The notes beneath the pieces were generated by a model. It did no database searches, was not told where the DNA came from, and saw only the letters and a program-made list of their open reading frames with translations. A stretch of 64,000 nt of DNA from Dermacoccus abyssi. Its GTDB lineage: Bacteria; Actinomycetota; Actinomycetes; Actinomycetales; Dermatophilaceae. The translations under genes were made by a program, and so were the position numbers. Positions 8,874 to 17,568 of this stretch are shown here, piece by piece. Where the stretch lies: assembly GCF_034541975.1 (NCBI RefSeq), contig NZ_JAVYJM010000001.1. One strand, 5' to 3'. Positions within the stretch are counted from its first letter, which is position 1; the number at the start of each line of letters is the position of its first letter.

Positions 8874-9437
8874 TCAGGCGAGGTTCGCCGTCCACCACTG
8901 CGCGAGGTCGCGGGCCGAGGTGTCGACGGCCGTCGCCCAGTCGAGCGCCGACTCGTCGGCGTCGTCGGAGACGTGCTTGACCACGCGCACCGGCACCCCA
9001 AAGGTCTGGCACGCCATGACGACCGCGTACCCCTCCATGTCGACGAGCGACGCGCGCTCGGCGAGCACGTCACGCACCGCAGGGTCGCTGACGAACAGGT
9101 CACCGGTGGCCAGGACGAGCTCGGGGTCGCCGAAACCCGTCGTCAGTCGCTCACGCGGGTCGTGGCCGAGCGCACGGATGGCGTCTGCACTCATGTCGTG
9201 ATTCAGCACGACGCCCGGCTCGAAGGCACCGCGCAGCACGGGCCGGAGCGCCCCGCAACTGCCGAGGTTGACCACGGTGAGCCCCTCGCGACCGGCTTCC
9301 CCGCGCTCCGCGAGAGCACGCGTCGTGGCGATCGCCGCCGCCGTCTTCCCGAGCCCGGTGATGACGACCTCGACATCGTCGGGCAGATAGCGCGTCTCGC
9401 TGCGCGCCGCAGCAATGACGAGGAAACGCTCGCTCAT
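8874..9437 (-). CDS. Nucleoside phosphorylase-superfamily nucleosidase (MTAN/futalosine hydrolase-like)
   Basis: A 187-aa protein of the PNP/UDP phosphorylase superfamily that cleaves a nucleoside N-glycosidic bond. Visible: the strand-turn ITGLGKTAAA, NLGSCGAL, the ribose-binding VDMEGYAV and VKHVSDDADE, whose Asp would protonate the base. It is shorter than MTA/SAH nucleosidase (about 230 aa), so the N-terminal region is compact. It overlaps the upstream yciO-like gene by 4 nt (ATGA), showing translational coupling. The substrate (MTA, SAH, futalosine or AMP) is not decidable here. Confidence 0.75.
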   Translation of the reverse strand: MSERFLVIAAARSETRYLPDDVEVVITGLGKTAAAIATTRALAERGEAGREGLTVVNLGSCGALRPVLRGAFEPGVVLNHDMSADAIRALGHDPRERLTTGFGDPELVLATGDLFVSDPAVRDVLAERASLVDMEGYAVVMACQTFGVPVRVVKHVSDDADESALDWATAVDTSARDLAQWWTANLA

Positions 9438-10057
9438 GCCTCGAAGCGCTCCGTGTCACCGGAACCCACACGAACGACCTCCGGGTAACCCTCGGTGAAG
9501 TCGACCACCGTCGTCGGACGAGGCTCCACCGACTCCGCGTCGATGACGATGTCGACGAGGTGATCGAGTTCCTCCTTCACCGCCCAGCCGTACGTGAACG
9601 GCTCTTCCTGATCGGGCAGGATGAGCGACGTCGACAGCAACGGCTCCCCCAACGCCTCGACGATGGCACGCGCCACCGGGTGAGTGTCGAGACGCACGCC
9701 GACGGTCTTCTTCTTGGGGTGGACAAGCTTGCGCGGCACCTCGCCCGTCGCCGGCAGGATGAACGTGTACGGCCCGGGCGTTGCCGCCTTCACCGCGCGG
9801 AACGCTGCGTTGCTCAACTGCACGAGCTGCCCCATCTCCGCGAAGTCACGGCACACGAGAGTGAAGTCGTGCTTCGCGTCGAGCTTGCGGATCCGAATTA
9901 TCCGCTCCTTCGCTTCGGCATTGCCGAGCGTGGCACCGAGCGCGTAACCCGACGACGTCGGGTAGGCGATGAGCGCGCCGTCACGCAACGCGTCCACGAC
10001 CTGCGCGATGAGACGCGGCTGCGGGTTCTCGGGGTGGATGTCGAGGAAAGTTGCCAT
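9434..10057 (-). CDS. yciO: YciO/Sua5/YrdC-family protein (threonylcarbamoyl-AMP synthase-like)
   Basis: A 207-aa YrdC-fold protein. The start (HPENPQPRLIAQ) and the substrate-site motif YPTSSGYALGATLGN match the YciO branch rather than TsaC itself; TsaC makes the threonylcarbamoyl-AMP used for tRNA t6A37. The basic motif HPKKKTVGVRLD and the STSLILP strand of the ATP site are present. It is the middle gene of a three-gene minus-strand operon: SRPBCC protein, 3-nt gap, this gene, 4-nt overlap, nucleosidase. Whether it makes t6A or has the weaker activity of YciO is open. Confidence 0.8.
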   Translation of the reverse strand: MATFLDIHPENPQPRLIAQVVDALRDGALIAYPTSSGYALGATLGNAEAKERIIRIRKLDAKHDFTLVCRDFAEMGQLVQLSNAAFRAVKAATPGPYTFILPATGEVPRKLVHPKKKTVGVRLDTHPVARAIVEALGEPLLSTSLILPDQEEPFTYGWAVKEELDHLVDIVIDAESVEPRPTTVVDFTEGYPEVVRVGSGDTERFEA

Positions 10058-10060
10058 GCC

Positions 10061-10537
10061 TCACGCTACGCCGCGCTGCTGCTCCCCGTCGATGCGTGGA
10101 TCCTGGTCGAAACCCCGCCGTCGGGTGTGCAGAACGTACGCCGCCATGATCAGGGGCCACTGCTCGTACGCCGCGCGGAACGCCGCGTTCGCCTCGCGCC
10201 ATCCGTCGTGCTCGAAGTGCACCCGACTCCCCCAGTCGTTCTCCGAGAAGCGCACGGACACGTGGCTCGGCGCATCCTGTTCGCCCTGCCACCAGCACCA
10301 CCACGTGACCTGCTCGCCGGGTTGGAGCACCTTGATTCGTCCCCACACGTCCACCCCGCCATCGGACGACGTCCACGTGACATCGGCGCCTGCGACACCG
10401 CCCAGTGAGGCGCTTTCGAACGCCAGGGGGTCACGGCTGAACTCACGCGGCCACCATCGGGAGAACTCGTCGACGAAGAGAGCAAAGGCGAGCGACTGCG
10501 TCACCGGGACGTCGTACGTCAGCCGGATGGGATCCAC
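10061..10537 (-). CDS. SRPBCC/AHSA1-like protein
   Basis: About 158 aa. The pattern of a starting strand (IRLTYDVPV), a helix carrying F-x-L-F-V-D-E-F-S-R-W-W-P, and later strands rich in Trp (VTWWCWWQGE) with the C-terminal helix AYEQWPLIMAAYV matches START/SRPBCC proteins that bind hydrophobic ligands. GTG at 10537 is preferred over the in-frame GTG at 10558 because GAAGGGGG lies at Shine-Dalgarno distance from it. It is first in the operon with yciO and the nucleosidase. The ligand is unknown. Confidence 0.6.
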   Translation of the reverse strand: MDPIRLTYDVPVTQSLAFALFVDEFSRWWPREFSRDPLAFESASLGGVAGADVTWTSSDGGVDVWGRIKVLQPGEQVTWWCWWQGEQDAPSHVSVRFSENDWGSRVHFEHDGWREANAAFRAAYEQWPLIMAAYVLHTRRRGFDQDPRIDGEQQRGVA

Positions 10538-10624
10538 GAAACGTCGCCCCCTTCTCACTCAACGGTCGCTCCATCTGACCACAGCGGCTCCGTGTGTCGG
10601 GGGTTTGGGCGCAGCCGTTCGTCG

Positions 10625-11053
10625 TCAGGATTCGACCTGCATCCGAACGTCGGTCGGAAGGAGCACAGTACGGCTCACGGTGCACAGGCGTTCGTGCGAG
10701 AGCTCCACCGTCTCCGGGTACACCTTGCGCGCAGCGTCGCCCGCTTCACCCTCCGGGAAACGCACGGTGAAGGTGACGTCGATCGGACCCATGTGGTTGC
10801 CCTGCTCGTCACGCAGCTTGTCGCCCTCGGCGACGACGTCGAACTGCTCGGGCTCGCTGCGGCGCGAGGTGAAGATGTCGACGTCGATCGCGCTGCACCC
10901 GGCGATGGCCGTGAGCAGGAGCTCGACGGGCGTGAACTGCTCGTCCTCGCCCGAACCGAAGTCGAGCGTGCCGCCGCGCGCGTTCGTCGCGGTGAAGCGA
11001 CCGGCGCTCGTACGGGTGAGGGAAACACTGCGGTGGGCATCGGTAGAAGTCAT
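10625..11053 (-). CDS. OsmC/Ohr-family peroxiredoxin-like protein
   Basis: A 142-aa OsmC-fold protein, expected to reduce organic hydroperoxides. The two redox cysteines are placed as in the family: C53 in AIAGCSAIDV at the start of the long helix and C124 in ERLCTVSRT. The TPVELLLTAIAGC helix is characteristic. It is divergent from the phosphatase gene with 28 bp between starts. Full length, no oddities. OsmC versus the YhfA-like branch cannot be settled by eye. Confidence 0.85.
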   Translation of the reverse strand: MTSTDAHRSVSLTRTSAGRFTATNARGGTLDFGSGEDEQFTPVELLLTAIAGCSAIDVDIFTSRRSEPEQFDVVAEGDKLRDEQGNHMGPIDVTFTVRFPEGEAGDAARKVYPETVELSHERLCTVSRTVLLPTDVRMQVES

Positions 11054-11069
11054 GGGGCCATGGTGCCAC

Positions 11070-11075
11070 TAGGCT
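11070..11075 (+). promoter_or_regulatory. -10 box TAGGCT, leaderless layout
   Basis: Ends 6 nt before the GTG start at 11082; a leaderless transcript is likely. Confidence 0.45.
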
Positions 11076-11081
11076 CTTCGG

Positions 11082-11717
11082 GTGCCCCTCGTCACCGCTC
11101 CTCAAGGTCCCCCGCCCGGCAAGGGCCAGCTCGTCCTCGTCCGTCACGGCGAAACCGAATGGTCGCGCGACGGGCGCCACACCGGCACCACCGATCTCCC
11201 ACTGCTTCCGGCCGGCGAAGCCGTTGCGCGCGCGGCGGGGCAGGCGCTCGCCGGTCGTCACTTCGTGGCCGAGTTCGTCTCACCGCTGACCCGGGCGCTA
11301 CGCACCGCCGAACTCATCGGCCTGAAGAACCTCGAGATCGACGAGGACCTGCGCGAGTGGGATTACGGCGGCTACGAAGGCAAGTCCACGCCGCAGATCC
11401 GTGACGAGGTCGGCTACGACTGGGAGATCTTCAGCCACGGCGTCGTGCCGGGTGAGACCCCGGGTGAGACGGTCGAGGACGTCGCGGCCCGCGCCTCGCA
11501 CGTCCTGAACCGCGTCATGCCGTTGCTGGAGAGGGGCGATGTCATCCTCGTGGCCCACGGCCACCTCCTGCGCATCCTCGCAGCCGTCTACCTTCGGCAG
11601 GAGCCCCGCTTCGCCGCCCAGCTCATGCTCGACGCCGGCGCGGTATGCGCCCTCGATCACCACCACGACGTGCCCGGGATCCTCAGCTGGAACACGACGC
11701 ACCTGCCGTCGGCATGA
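11082..11717 (+). CDS. Histidine phosphatase family protein
   Basis: A 211-aa phosphoglycerate-mutase-like phosphatase. The catalytic RHG motif is in LVLVRHGETEW (phospho-acceptor His), with the second arginine in SPLTRALRTAEL, the acidic residue in REWDYGGYEGK, and the second catalytic His in LVAHGHLLRIL. The REWDYG motif is typical of the acid-phosphatase branch (GpmB/CobC-like) rather than of glycolytic mutase. About 14 N-terminal residues precede the domain. The gene is followed 44 nt later by sbcD. The substrate is unknown. Confidence 0.82.
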   Translation: MPLVTAPQGPPPGKGQLVLVRHGETEWSRDGRHTGTTDLPLLPAGEAVARAAGQALAGRHFVAEFVSPLTRALRTAELIGLKNLEIDEDLREWDYGGYEGKSTPQIRDEVGYDWEIFSHGVVPGETPGETVEDVAARASHVLNRVMPLLERGDVILVAHGHLLRILAAVYLRQEPRFAAQLMLDAGAVCALDHHHDVPGILSWNTTHLPSA

Positions 11718-11748
11718 CCTGCGGGATCGGGTTGTCGGTGGTCGCTCC

Positions 11749-11754
11749 TAGGGT
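11749..11754 (+). promoter_or_regulatory. -10 box TAGGGT before sbcD
   Basis: Ends 7 nt before the ATG at 11762, again the leaderless layout. Confidence 0.4.
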
Positions 11755-11761
11755 GTGAGCC

Positions 11762-12952
11762 ATGCGCATCCTCCACACCTCCGACTGGCATCTCGGCCGG
11801 TCCTTCCACGGTGAAGGCCTCGGCGATGCGCACGCGCGCTACCTCGACCACCTCGTCGAACTGACCCGCGAGGAGAAGGTCGACGCCGTCGTCGTTTCCG
11901 GTGACATCTACGACCGGGCACTGCCGAACCCGCGCACCGTCGAACTTCTCGACGACGCCCTCGTGCGACTGCTCGACACCGGGAGCCGCGTCGTCGTGAC
12001 CTCCGGCAACCACGACTCGGCCACGCGCCTCGGGTTCGGATCCCGCGTCATGGAGCACTCCGGGCTCCACATCCGCGCCGCCTACGAAGGCATCGCGCGC
12101 CCCATCGCGATACCGCGGTTGGGCAGCCAGGACACGGCAGGACATGTTGTGGCGCTTCCCTACCTCGAGCCGTCCGTTGCGGCGGGGAGGTTCGACACAG
12201 AGTCGACGCACCGGGCCGTGCTCACCGAGGCGGTGACGCGCGGTCGCACCGCGCTACCTGACGACGGGCTGCCGGTCGTCGGCATGGCACACGCCTTCTT
12301 CGCAGGCGCCACGACGAGTGAGTCCGAACGCGACATCTGCGTCGGCGGTCTCGGCGTCGCGCCCCGCTCCGTCGTCGACGCCTTCGACTACGCGGCACTC
12401 GGGCACCTCCACGGCGCGCAAACCCTCAGCGAGTCGGTGCGCTACAGCGGCAGTCCGGTCGCCATGTCGTTCAGCGAAGCGGCCCACACCAAGGGCACGT
12501 GGCTCGTCGACGTCGCCCGCGGCAGTGTCTCCGCCGAGTTCATCGAGGCACCGATCCACCGTTCGCTCGCCATCCTGCGCGGCGAACTCGACAACCTTCT
12601 CGCCGATCCCAAGCTCGAACACGCCGAATCGGCCTGGTGCCAGGTCACGCTCACCGACGAGATCCGGCCCGCAGCGGCCATGGAGCGCGTGCGAGCGCGT
12701 TTCCCCCACACCCTGCGCCTGATCTTCGACACGCCTCGCACCGAGGCCCAGCCGATCACCTACGCCGAGCGACTCAAGGGCCGTGACGACGTGGAGCTGT
12801 GCTGCGACTTCCTCGCCCACGTGCGTGGCGGGCGCGGCCCCAACGCCACCGAGCGCACCGCTATCGGCAAGGCCGTCAGCGCGGCTCTGCGACGCGGTGA
12901 CGAACCGATGGCAGACGACGGCTCGATGTTCTCCCTCGAGGATCTGCGATGA
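11762..12952 (+). CDS. sbcD: Exonuclease SbcCD, nuclease subunit SbcD
   Basis: Mre11-type Mn-dependent nuclease subunit of SbcCD, which opens hairpins and trims DNA ends during repair and replication. The 396 aa show the phosphoesterase motifs TSDWHLG (D8, H10), VVVSGDIYDR (D48), TSGNHDS, GMAHAFF and GHLHGAQ in the right order, then the capping domain. It overlaps sbcC by 4 nt (ATGA), so the two subunits are translationally coupled. Confidence 0.93.
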   Translation: MRILHTSDWHLGRSFHGEGLGDAHARYLDHLVELTREEKVDAVVVSGDIYDRALPNPRTVELLDDALVRLLDTGSRVVVTSGNHDSATRLGFGSRVMEHSGLHIRAAYEGIARPIAIPRLGSQDTAGHVVALPYLEPSVAAGRFDTESTHRAVLTEAVTRGRTALPDDGLPVVGMAHAFFAGATTSESERDICVGGLGVAPRSVVDAFDYAALGHLHGAQTLSESVRYSGSPVAMSFSEAAHTKGTWLVDVARGSVSAEFIEAPIHRSLAILRGELDNLLADPKLEHAESAWCQVTLTDEIRPAAAMERVRARFPHTLRLIFDTPRTEAQPITYAERLKGRDDVELCCDFLAHVRGGRGPNATERTAIGKAVSAALRRGDEPMADDGSMFSLEDLR

Positions 12953-15900
12953 GACTTCACACCCTGCGCCTGGAGGCGTTCGGGCCCTTCCCTGACCGTG
13001 TGGACGTCGACTTCGATGAACTCGACCAGGGCATCCTGCTCGTCAACGGCCCCACCGGCTCGGGCAAGAGCTCGCTCCTCGATGCCGTAGCGTTCGCGCT
13101 GTTCGGCGACGTCCCGGGCAGTCGACGCAGCCTGCGCAACGCCCTGCCGAGCCACCACGCCGCGCCAGAGACGGCGCCCTGGGTCGAGCTCGAATTCAGC
13201 GTCGGCCCCGAGCGCTGGCGCGTACGCCGGGCACCCGCGTGGGACGCACCGAAGCGCCGCGGTTCGGGAACCACCACGCGCCCCGCATCGGTGAGGCTCG
13301 AGCGGTGGCGGGAGGGCCAATGGCACCTCGTCTCGTCCCGTATCGACGAGGCGGCCGACATGGTCACCGACACGCTGGGCATGGGTCTCGAGCAGTTCGC
13401 CCAGGTCGTCCTGCTCCCCCAGGGCGAGTTCGCCCAGTTCCTGCGCGCCAAGCCCGAAGACCGCCGGGCCCTGCTCGAGCGGCTCTTCGACGTCGCCCGC
13501 TTCGAGGCCGTGGAGCGATGGTTCGCTGAGACGAAGAACGAACGCCTCCGTGCGAGTGAGGCCTCGCTCGAACACATCCGGGGTCACATGACGGTCGTCA
13601 CCGACACGCTCACGCGTCTTGACGACGACGAGTTGCCACCGGCCGTCTGGTCCGACGAGAGCGTTGCCGACCTTCCCGAGGTGTTGCGGACCCTCCTCGC
13701 CGCCCTGCGCGGGCGCCGTGACGACGCGGGCACGCGGGCGGCCGAGGCCGCGGCCGCAGCCAAGCAGGCCGAACGCGCCGTCGAACGCGCCGGCGCGTTG
13801 CTGGCCCTGCGTGAGGCCCACGAGCGGGCGCGCACCGACCTCGACGCCTGGCCCGCCGAAACCGTCACCCAGATGAAGAATGACGCGGACGCCGCCGATC
13901 ACGTGGCGGGCGTGCTTCGCCTCGCGCAACGCAGTGGACGCGCCGACAAACAACTCGAGCAGGCACGTGCCCGGCGCATCGAGACCGCCGGAGCACTCGC
14001 GGAGATCACCGGGCTCGAGGCGCCTGGCGAACGTCACGATGCCGACGCCGTTCTCCCGGCCGAGGCGCTGAAGGCTCGGTCACAAGCGCTTCATGCGCTG
14101 CAGTTGCACCTGCCGCGAGCCCTGCGCGCCCTCGACGACGTCGCCGCCGCTCGGCGCTATGCGTCAGCGGCCGAGCAGAAGGCCGTCGCCACGAGGGAGA
14201 CGGTGGGGATGGCGAAGGAGGAGGGCGAACGTGCCGACGAAGCTGTCGTCGTCGCGAAGGAGACGCTCAGCTCGCTGCCTGACGTGCGAGGCGCCCTCAA
14301 CGCCGTTCACGCTGCGCGTCGGATTCTTCAGGAAGTCCCTGCACACAGCAGGGCCGTGACCACAGCAACCGAAGCGCGCGACGCAGCAGTGGCCACCTTC
14401 ACCGAACGTGAGCACGACGCGGTGGCCCTGCGTCTGGCGCGGCTGGCCGGTATCTCCGCCGAGATCGCCACCGATCTCACGCCCGGCAACCCGTGCCCCG
14501 TGTGTGGCTCGTGCGAACACCCGAACCCTGCGTCTTCGTCACCGCAGGCACCCGGCCCGCAGGCGATCGAGGCGGCGGAACGGGCTGCCCGGGATGCTGA
14601 CGAGAAGCGTCGCCGTGCCGAAGCCACACTCGCCGGCGCCGAGCAGGCCTGGGCGAGCCACCTCGCGCACCTGCAAGCCCGCCTCGACGACGTCGTGGCC
14701 GCTGTGCCGGACGGGGAGACATCCCCTGCGGGGAGGGATGACACAGCCGGAGCCCTCGTCGCCGCCGATCTCGTCGATGACGACAGCGCGCTGCGTCAGA
14801 CCGAGCGCGACCTGAACGAGCGGGCCCAGCGTCGCGAAGAAGCGGCCGTGACGCTGGAGAAGGCCCGATCGGGGCAGACGCGAGCCCACCGAGGCATAGC
14901 AACCGCGGAGAAGGACGCTGCCGCCGCCATTGCACGCCGCGATGGCGCGAAAGAAGCACTGGCGGCTGCCCTCCAGCACCTCGCGGAAGCCGAGTCGTCC
15001 ACCCTGCAGTTCGTTTCGGACTACACCGACTCCAACAACTCCCCCGTGCTGCGCGGCACCACGCTGCCCGAAGGTGCCACCGACGGCACGAGCGTGGTTG
15101 CCACGGCCACCGGCGACGATGACGCTGCGCAGAACCTCGCGGACGAGGAGCACGAGGAGGCCGTGCGCACCCGCGTCCAGCAGCTCGCTCGGTCGGTCGA
15201 CGACGCGCGTCGACAGCTGACTGCGATCGACCGCGCGCGTGACGCCTTCGCCCGCGCGGACGCGACCTTCCGTACCGCAGCGACGCAGAGCGAGAGCGCC
15301 CACGCCGAACTGTCCGACGAACTCGTCGCCAAGGGTTACGACGACGTCGAGGCGGCCTTCGCCGTCGCCCTCGACGAGGACGAGCTGACGAGTCTGCGCG
15401 TCACGTGGCAACACGCCATCGAGGTCCGCGCTGCCGCGGGCGCCACCTTGGCCGACGACACCGTGGTGTCTGCGGCGCACTCCCCCGCTCCCGATCCCGC
15501 GCGGCTGCGGCGAAGGGCCGACATCTACGCACGCCGCGCGAACGAATCCTCCACCGAGGCGTCCCGATGGGCGCGGGCCTACGAGATCCTCGACTCGATG
15601 CGTGACCGCATCGCCGACGCCGTGCGCGAGTACCTCCCTGTCGCTCAGGCAGCCCGGGAGATGAGCGACCTCGCGAGCACGTTCTCCGGTATCGGCGAGA
15701 ACACTCACCGCATGAGGCTCACGAGCTACGTGCTCGCCGCCCATCTCGAGACCGTCACGGCGATGGCGAACGAGCGCCTGCACCACATGACCGACGGGCG
15801 CTACCAGCTGAAGTACACCGACGAGCGGGCCAAGGGCACCGCCCGCAGCGGACTCGGTCTGGTCGTTGTCGATGCCTGGACCGGCCGCAGCCGCGACACC

Positions 15901-16224
15901 GCCACGCTCTCCGGCGGCGAGGCCTTCATGGCCTCCCTCGCCCTCGCGCTCGGGCTCGGTGACGCCGTGCGTGCCGACTCCGGCGGCATGGAACTGCACA
16001 CCCTCTTCGTCGACGAAGGGTTCGGCTCGCTCGACCAGGACACGCTCGAGCAGGTGATGGAGGTACTGGACGGGCTGCGCGAAGGTGGGCGTCTCGTCGG
16101 CGTCGTCAGCCACGTCACCGAACTGCGCGCCCGAATCCCCTCTCAGATCGAAGTTCGCAAGACCTCCGAGGGTTCCACGGTTCACCCGATCGTGTCCGGA
16201 TTCGCCGTGTCAGGCGCGGTCTGA
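12949..16224 (+). CDS. sbcC: Exonuclease SbcCD, ATPase subunit SbcC
   Basis: SMC-like Rad50 homolog (1091 aa) that powers and positions SbcD. Walker A GPTGSGKSS lies at residues 34-42. Two long coiled-coil arms rich in Ala, Glu and Arg flank the zinc hook CPVCGS near residue 515, where two hooks pair through Zn. The C-terminal lobe has the ABC signature TLSGGEAFMASLALALGLGD near 985 and Walker B TLFVDEGFGSLD near 1020. The descending arm (about 640-760) contains a less regular acidic stretch typical of actinobacterial SbcC. Confidence 0.93.
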   Translation: MRLHTLRLEAFGPFPDRVDVDFDELDQGILLVNGPTGSGKSSLLDAVAFALFGDVPGSRRSLRNALPSHHAAPETAPWVELEFSVGPERWRVRRAPAWDAPKRRGSGTTTRPASVRLERWREGQWHLVSSRIDEAADMVTDTLGMGLEQFAQVVLLPQGEFAQFLRAKPEDRRALLERLFDVARFEAVERWFAETKNERLRASEASLEHIRGHMTVVTDTLTRLDDDELPPAVWSDESVADLPEVLRTLLAALRGRRDDAGTRAAEAAAAAKQAERAVERAGALLALREAHERARTDLDAWPAETVTQMKNDADAADHVAGVLRLAQRSGRADKQLEQARARRIETAGALAEITGLEAPGERHDADAVLPAEALKARSQALHALQLHLPRALRALDDVAAARRYASAAEQKAVATRETVGMAKEEGERADEAVVVAKETLSSLPDVRGALNAVHAARRILQEVPAHSRAVTTATEARDAAVATFTEREHDAVALRLARLAGISAEIATDLTPGNPCPVCGSCEHPNPASSSPQAPGPQAIEAAERAARDADEKRRRAEATLAGAEQAWASHLAHLQARLDDVVAAVPDGETSPAGRDDTAGALVAADLVDDDSALRQTERDLNERAQRREEAAVTLEKARSGQTRAHRGIATAEKDAAAAIARRDGAKEALAAALQHLAEAESSTLQFVSDYTDSNNSPVLRGTTLPEGATDGTSVVATATGDDDAAQNLADEEHEEAVRTRVQQLARSVDDARRQLTAIDRARDAFARADATFRTAATQSESAHAELSDELVAKGYDDVEAAFAVALDEDELTSLRVTWQHAIEVRAAAGATLADDTVVSAAHSPAPDPARLRRRADIYARRANESSTEASRWARAYEILDSMRDRIADAVREYLPVAQAAREMSDLASTFSGIGENTHRMRLTSYVLAAHLETVTAMANERLHHMTDGRYQLKYTDERAKGTARSGLGLVVVDAWTGRSRDTATLSGGEAFMASLALALGLGDAVRADSGGMELHTLFVDEGFGSLDQDTLEQVMEVLDGLREGGRLVGVVSHVTELRARIPSQIEVRKTSEGSTVHPIVSGFAVSGAV

Positions 16225-16250
16225 GCGCCGCCCTGTGAAACGCTGGGCGC

Positions 16251-17468
16251 ATGCGTGCGATCCGTCAGTCCAAGAAGCTTCAGAACGTGCGTTACGACGT
16301 GCGCGGCCCGATCCTCGAAGAGGCCCAGCGCCTCGAGGCCGAGGGCCACAAGATCCTTAAGCTGAACATCGGCAACACCGCCCCGTTCGGCTTCGAGGCA
16401 CCTGAGGCAATCCTGGCCGACATGAAGCACCACCTGCACCACGCGCAGGGCTACAGCGACAGCCGCGGCATCTACTCGGCGCGCACCGCCGTCGCGCAGT
16501 ACTACCAGAGCCGCGGCCTGCGCGAGACGCTCGTCGATGACGTCTTCATCGGCAACGGCGTCTCGGAGCTCATCAGCATGGTGCTGCAGGCCTTCGTCGA
16601 CGACGGTAACGAGATCCTCGTTCCCGCCCCCGACTACCCCCTGTGGACGGGTGCCGTGACGCTCACCGGCGGCAAGGCCGTGCACTACCTGTGCGACGAG
16701 GAGAACGGGTGGAACCCGGACCTTGCGGACATCGAGAGCAAGATCACCGAGAACACGCACGCCATCGTCATCATCAACCCGAACAACCCCACGGGCGCCG
16801 TGTACTCCGAGGACGTCGTCAAGGGCCTCGTCGACATCGCACGCCGCCACAACCTCGTCGTCATGGCCGACGAGATCTACGAGAAGATCCTCTTCGAGGA
16901 CGCAGTGCACCACCACGCCGCCACCTACGCAGGTGACGACGTGCTGTGCCTGACCTTCAGCGGCCTGTCCAAGGCCTACCGGGTGTGCGGCTACCGTGCC
17001 GGCTGGGTCATGATCTCCGGCCCCAAGCACCTCGCGGCCGATTTCCTCGAGGGGCTCACCCTCCTCGCCAACATGCGCATGTGCGCCAACGTCCCTGCCC
17101 AGCACGCCATCCAGACTGCCCTCGGCGGTTACCAGTCGATCCAGGAGCTCATCGGTCCGGAAGGTCGCTTCTACGAGCAGTCGATGCTGGCGTGGCGCAT
17201 GCTCAACGACATCCCGGGTGTCAGCTGCGTCAAACCGATGGGCTCGCTCTACACGTTCCCGAAGCTCGACCCAGAGGTCTACCCCATCGAGAACGACCAG
17301 GACTTCGTCATCGACCTGCTGCGCGCGAAGAAGATCCTCGTGACGCACGGAACCGGGTTCAACTGGGTCAAGCCCGACCACTTCCGGCTCGTCACGCTGC
17401 CCGACGTCGACATGCTCGAAGAGGCCATCGGACGTATCGGAGACTTCCTTGAGGACTACCGCTCCTGA
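16251..17468 (+). CDS. alaA: Class I/II aminotransferase, alanine aminotransferase AlaA-like
   Basis: PLP-dependent transaminase of 405 aa, expected to interconvert pyruvate/glutamate and alanine/2-oxoglutarate. Visible: the start RQSKKLQNVRYDVRGPI characteristic of the AlaA branch, GNGVSELISM (PLP phosphate loop), NPNNPTGAVYS, DEIYEKI (Asp to the pyridine N), Schiff-base lysine K241 in SGLSKAYRVCGYRAGW, and the carboxylate-binding Arg in FRLVTLP. A terminator separates it from the convergent gcvP. Alanine as substrate is inferred from the branch. Confidence 0.85.
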   Translation: MRAIRQSKKLQNVRYDVRGPILEEAQRLEAEGHKILKLNIGNTAPFGFEAPEAILADMKHHLHHAQGYSDSRGIYSARTAVAQYYQSRGLRETLVDDVFIGNGVSELISMVLQAFVDDGNEILVPAPDYPLWTGAVTLTGGKAVHYLCDEENGWNPDLADIESKITENTHAIVIINPNNPTGAVYSEDVVKGLVDIARRHNLVVMADEIYEKILFEDAVHHHAATYAGDDVLCLTFSGLSKAYRVCGYRAGWVMISGPKHLAADFLEGLTLLANMRMCANVPAQHAIQTALGGYQSIQELIGPEGRFYEQSMLAWRMLNDIPGVSCVKPMGSLYTFPKLDPEVYPIENDQDFVIDLLRAKKILVTHGTGFNWVKPDHFRLVTLPDVDMLEEAIGRIGDFLEDYRS

Positions 17469-17505
17469 TGCCCCGGTGCGGGTCGAACCTCCGCCCCTGA
17501 GCATG

Positions 17506-17546
17506 GAACGAAGCCCCATCGCCTTCTCGGCAATGGGGCTTCGTTC
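17506..17546. terminator. Bidirectional hairpin between alaA and gcvP
   Basis: Stem of about 20 bp with one mismatch, between convergent genes; it can end both transcripts. Confidence 0.8.
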
Positions 17547-17568
17547 GTTCTCCGTCACACGGTGAGGA

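Noticed and set aside
14539..16185. Long minus-strand frame opposite sbcC
   Set aside because: Antisense shadow of a verified gene; composition typical of shadow frames.
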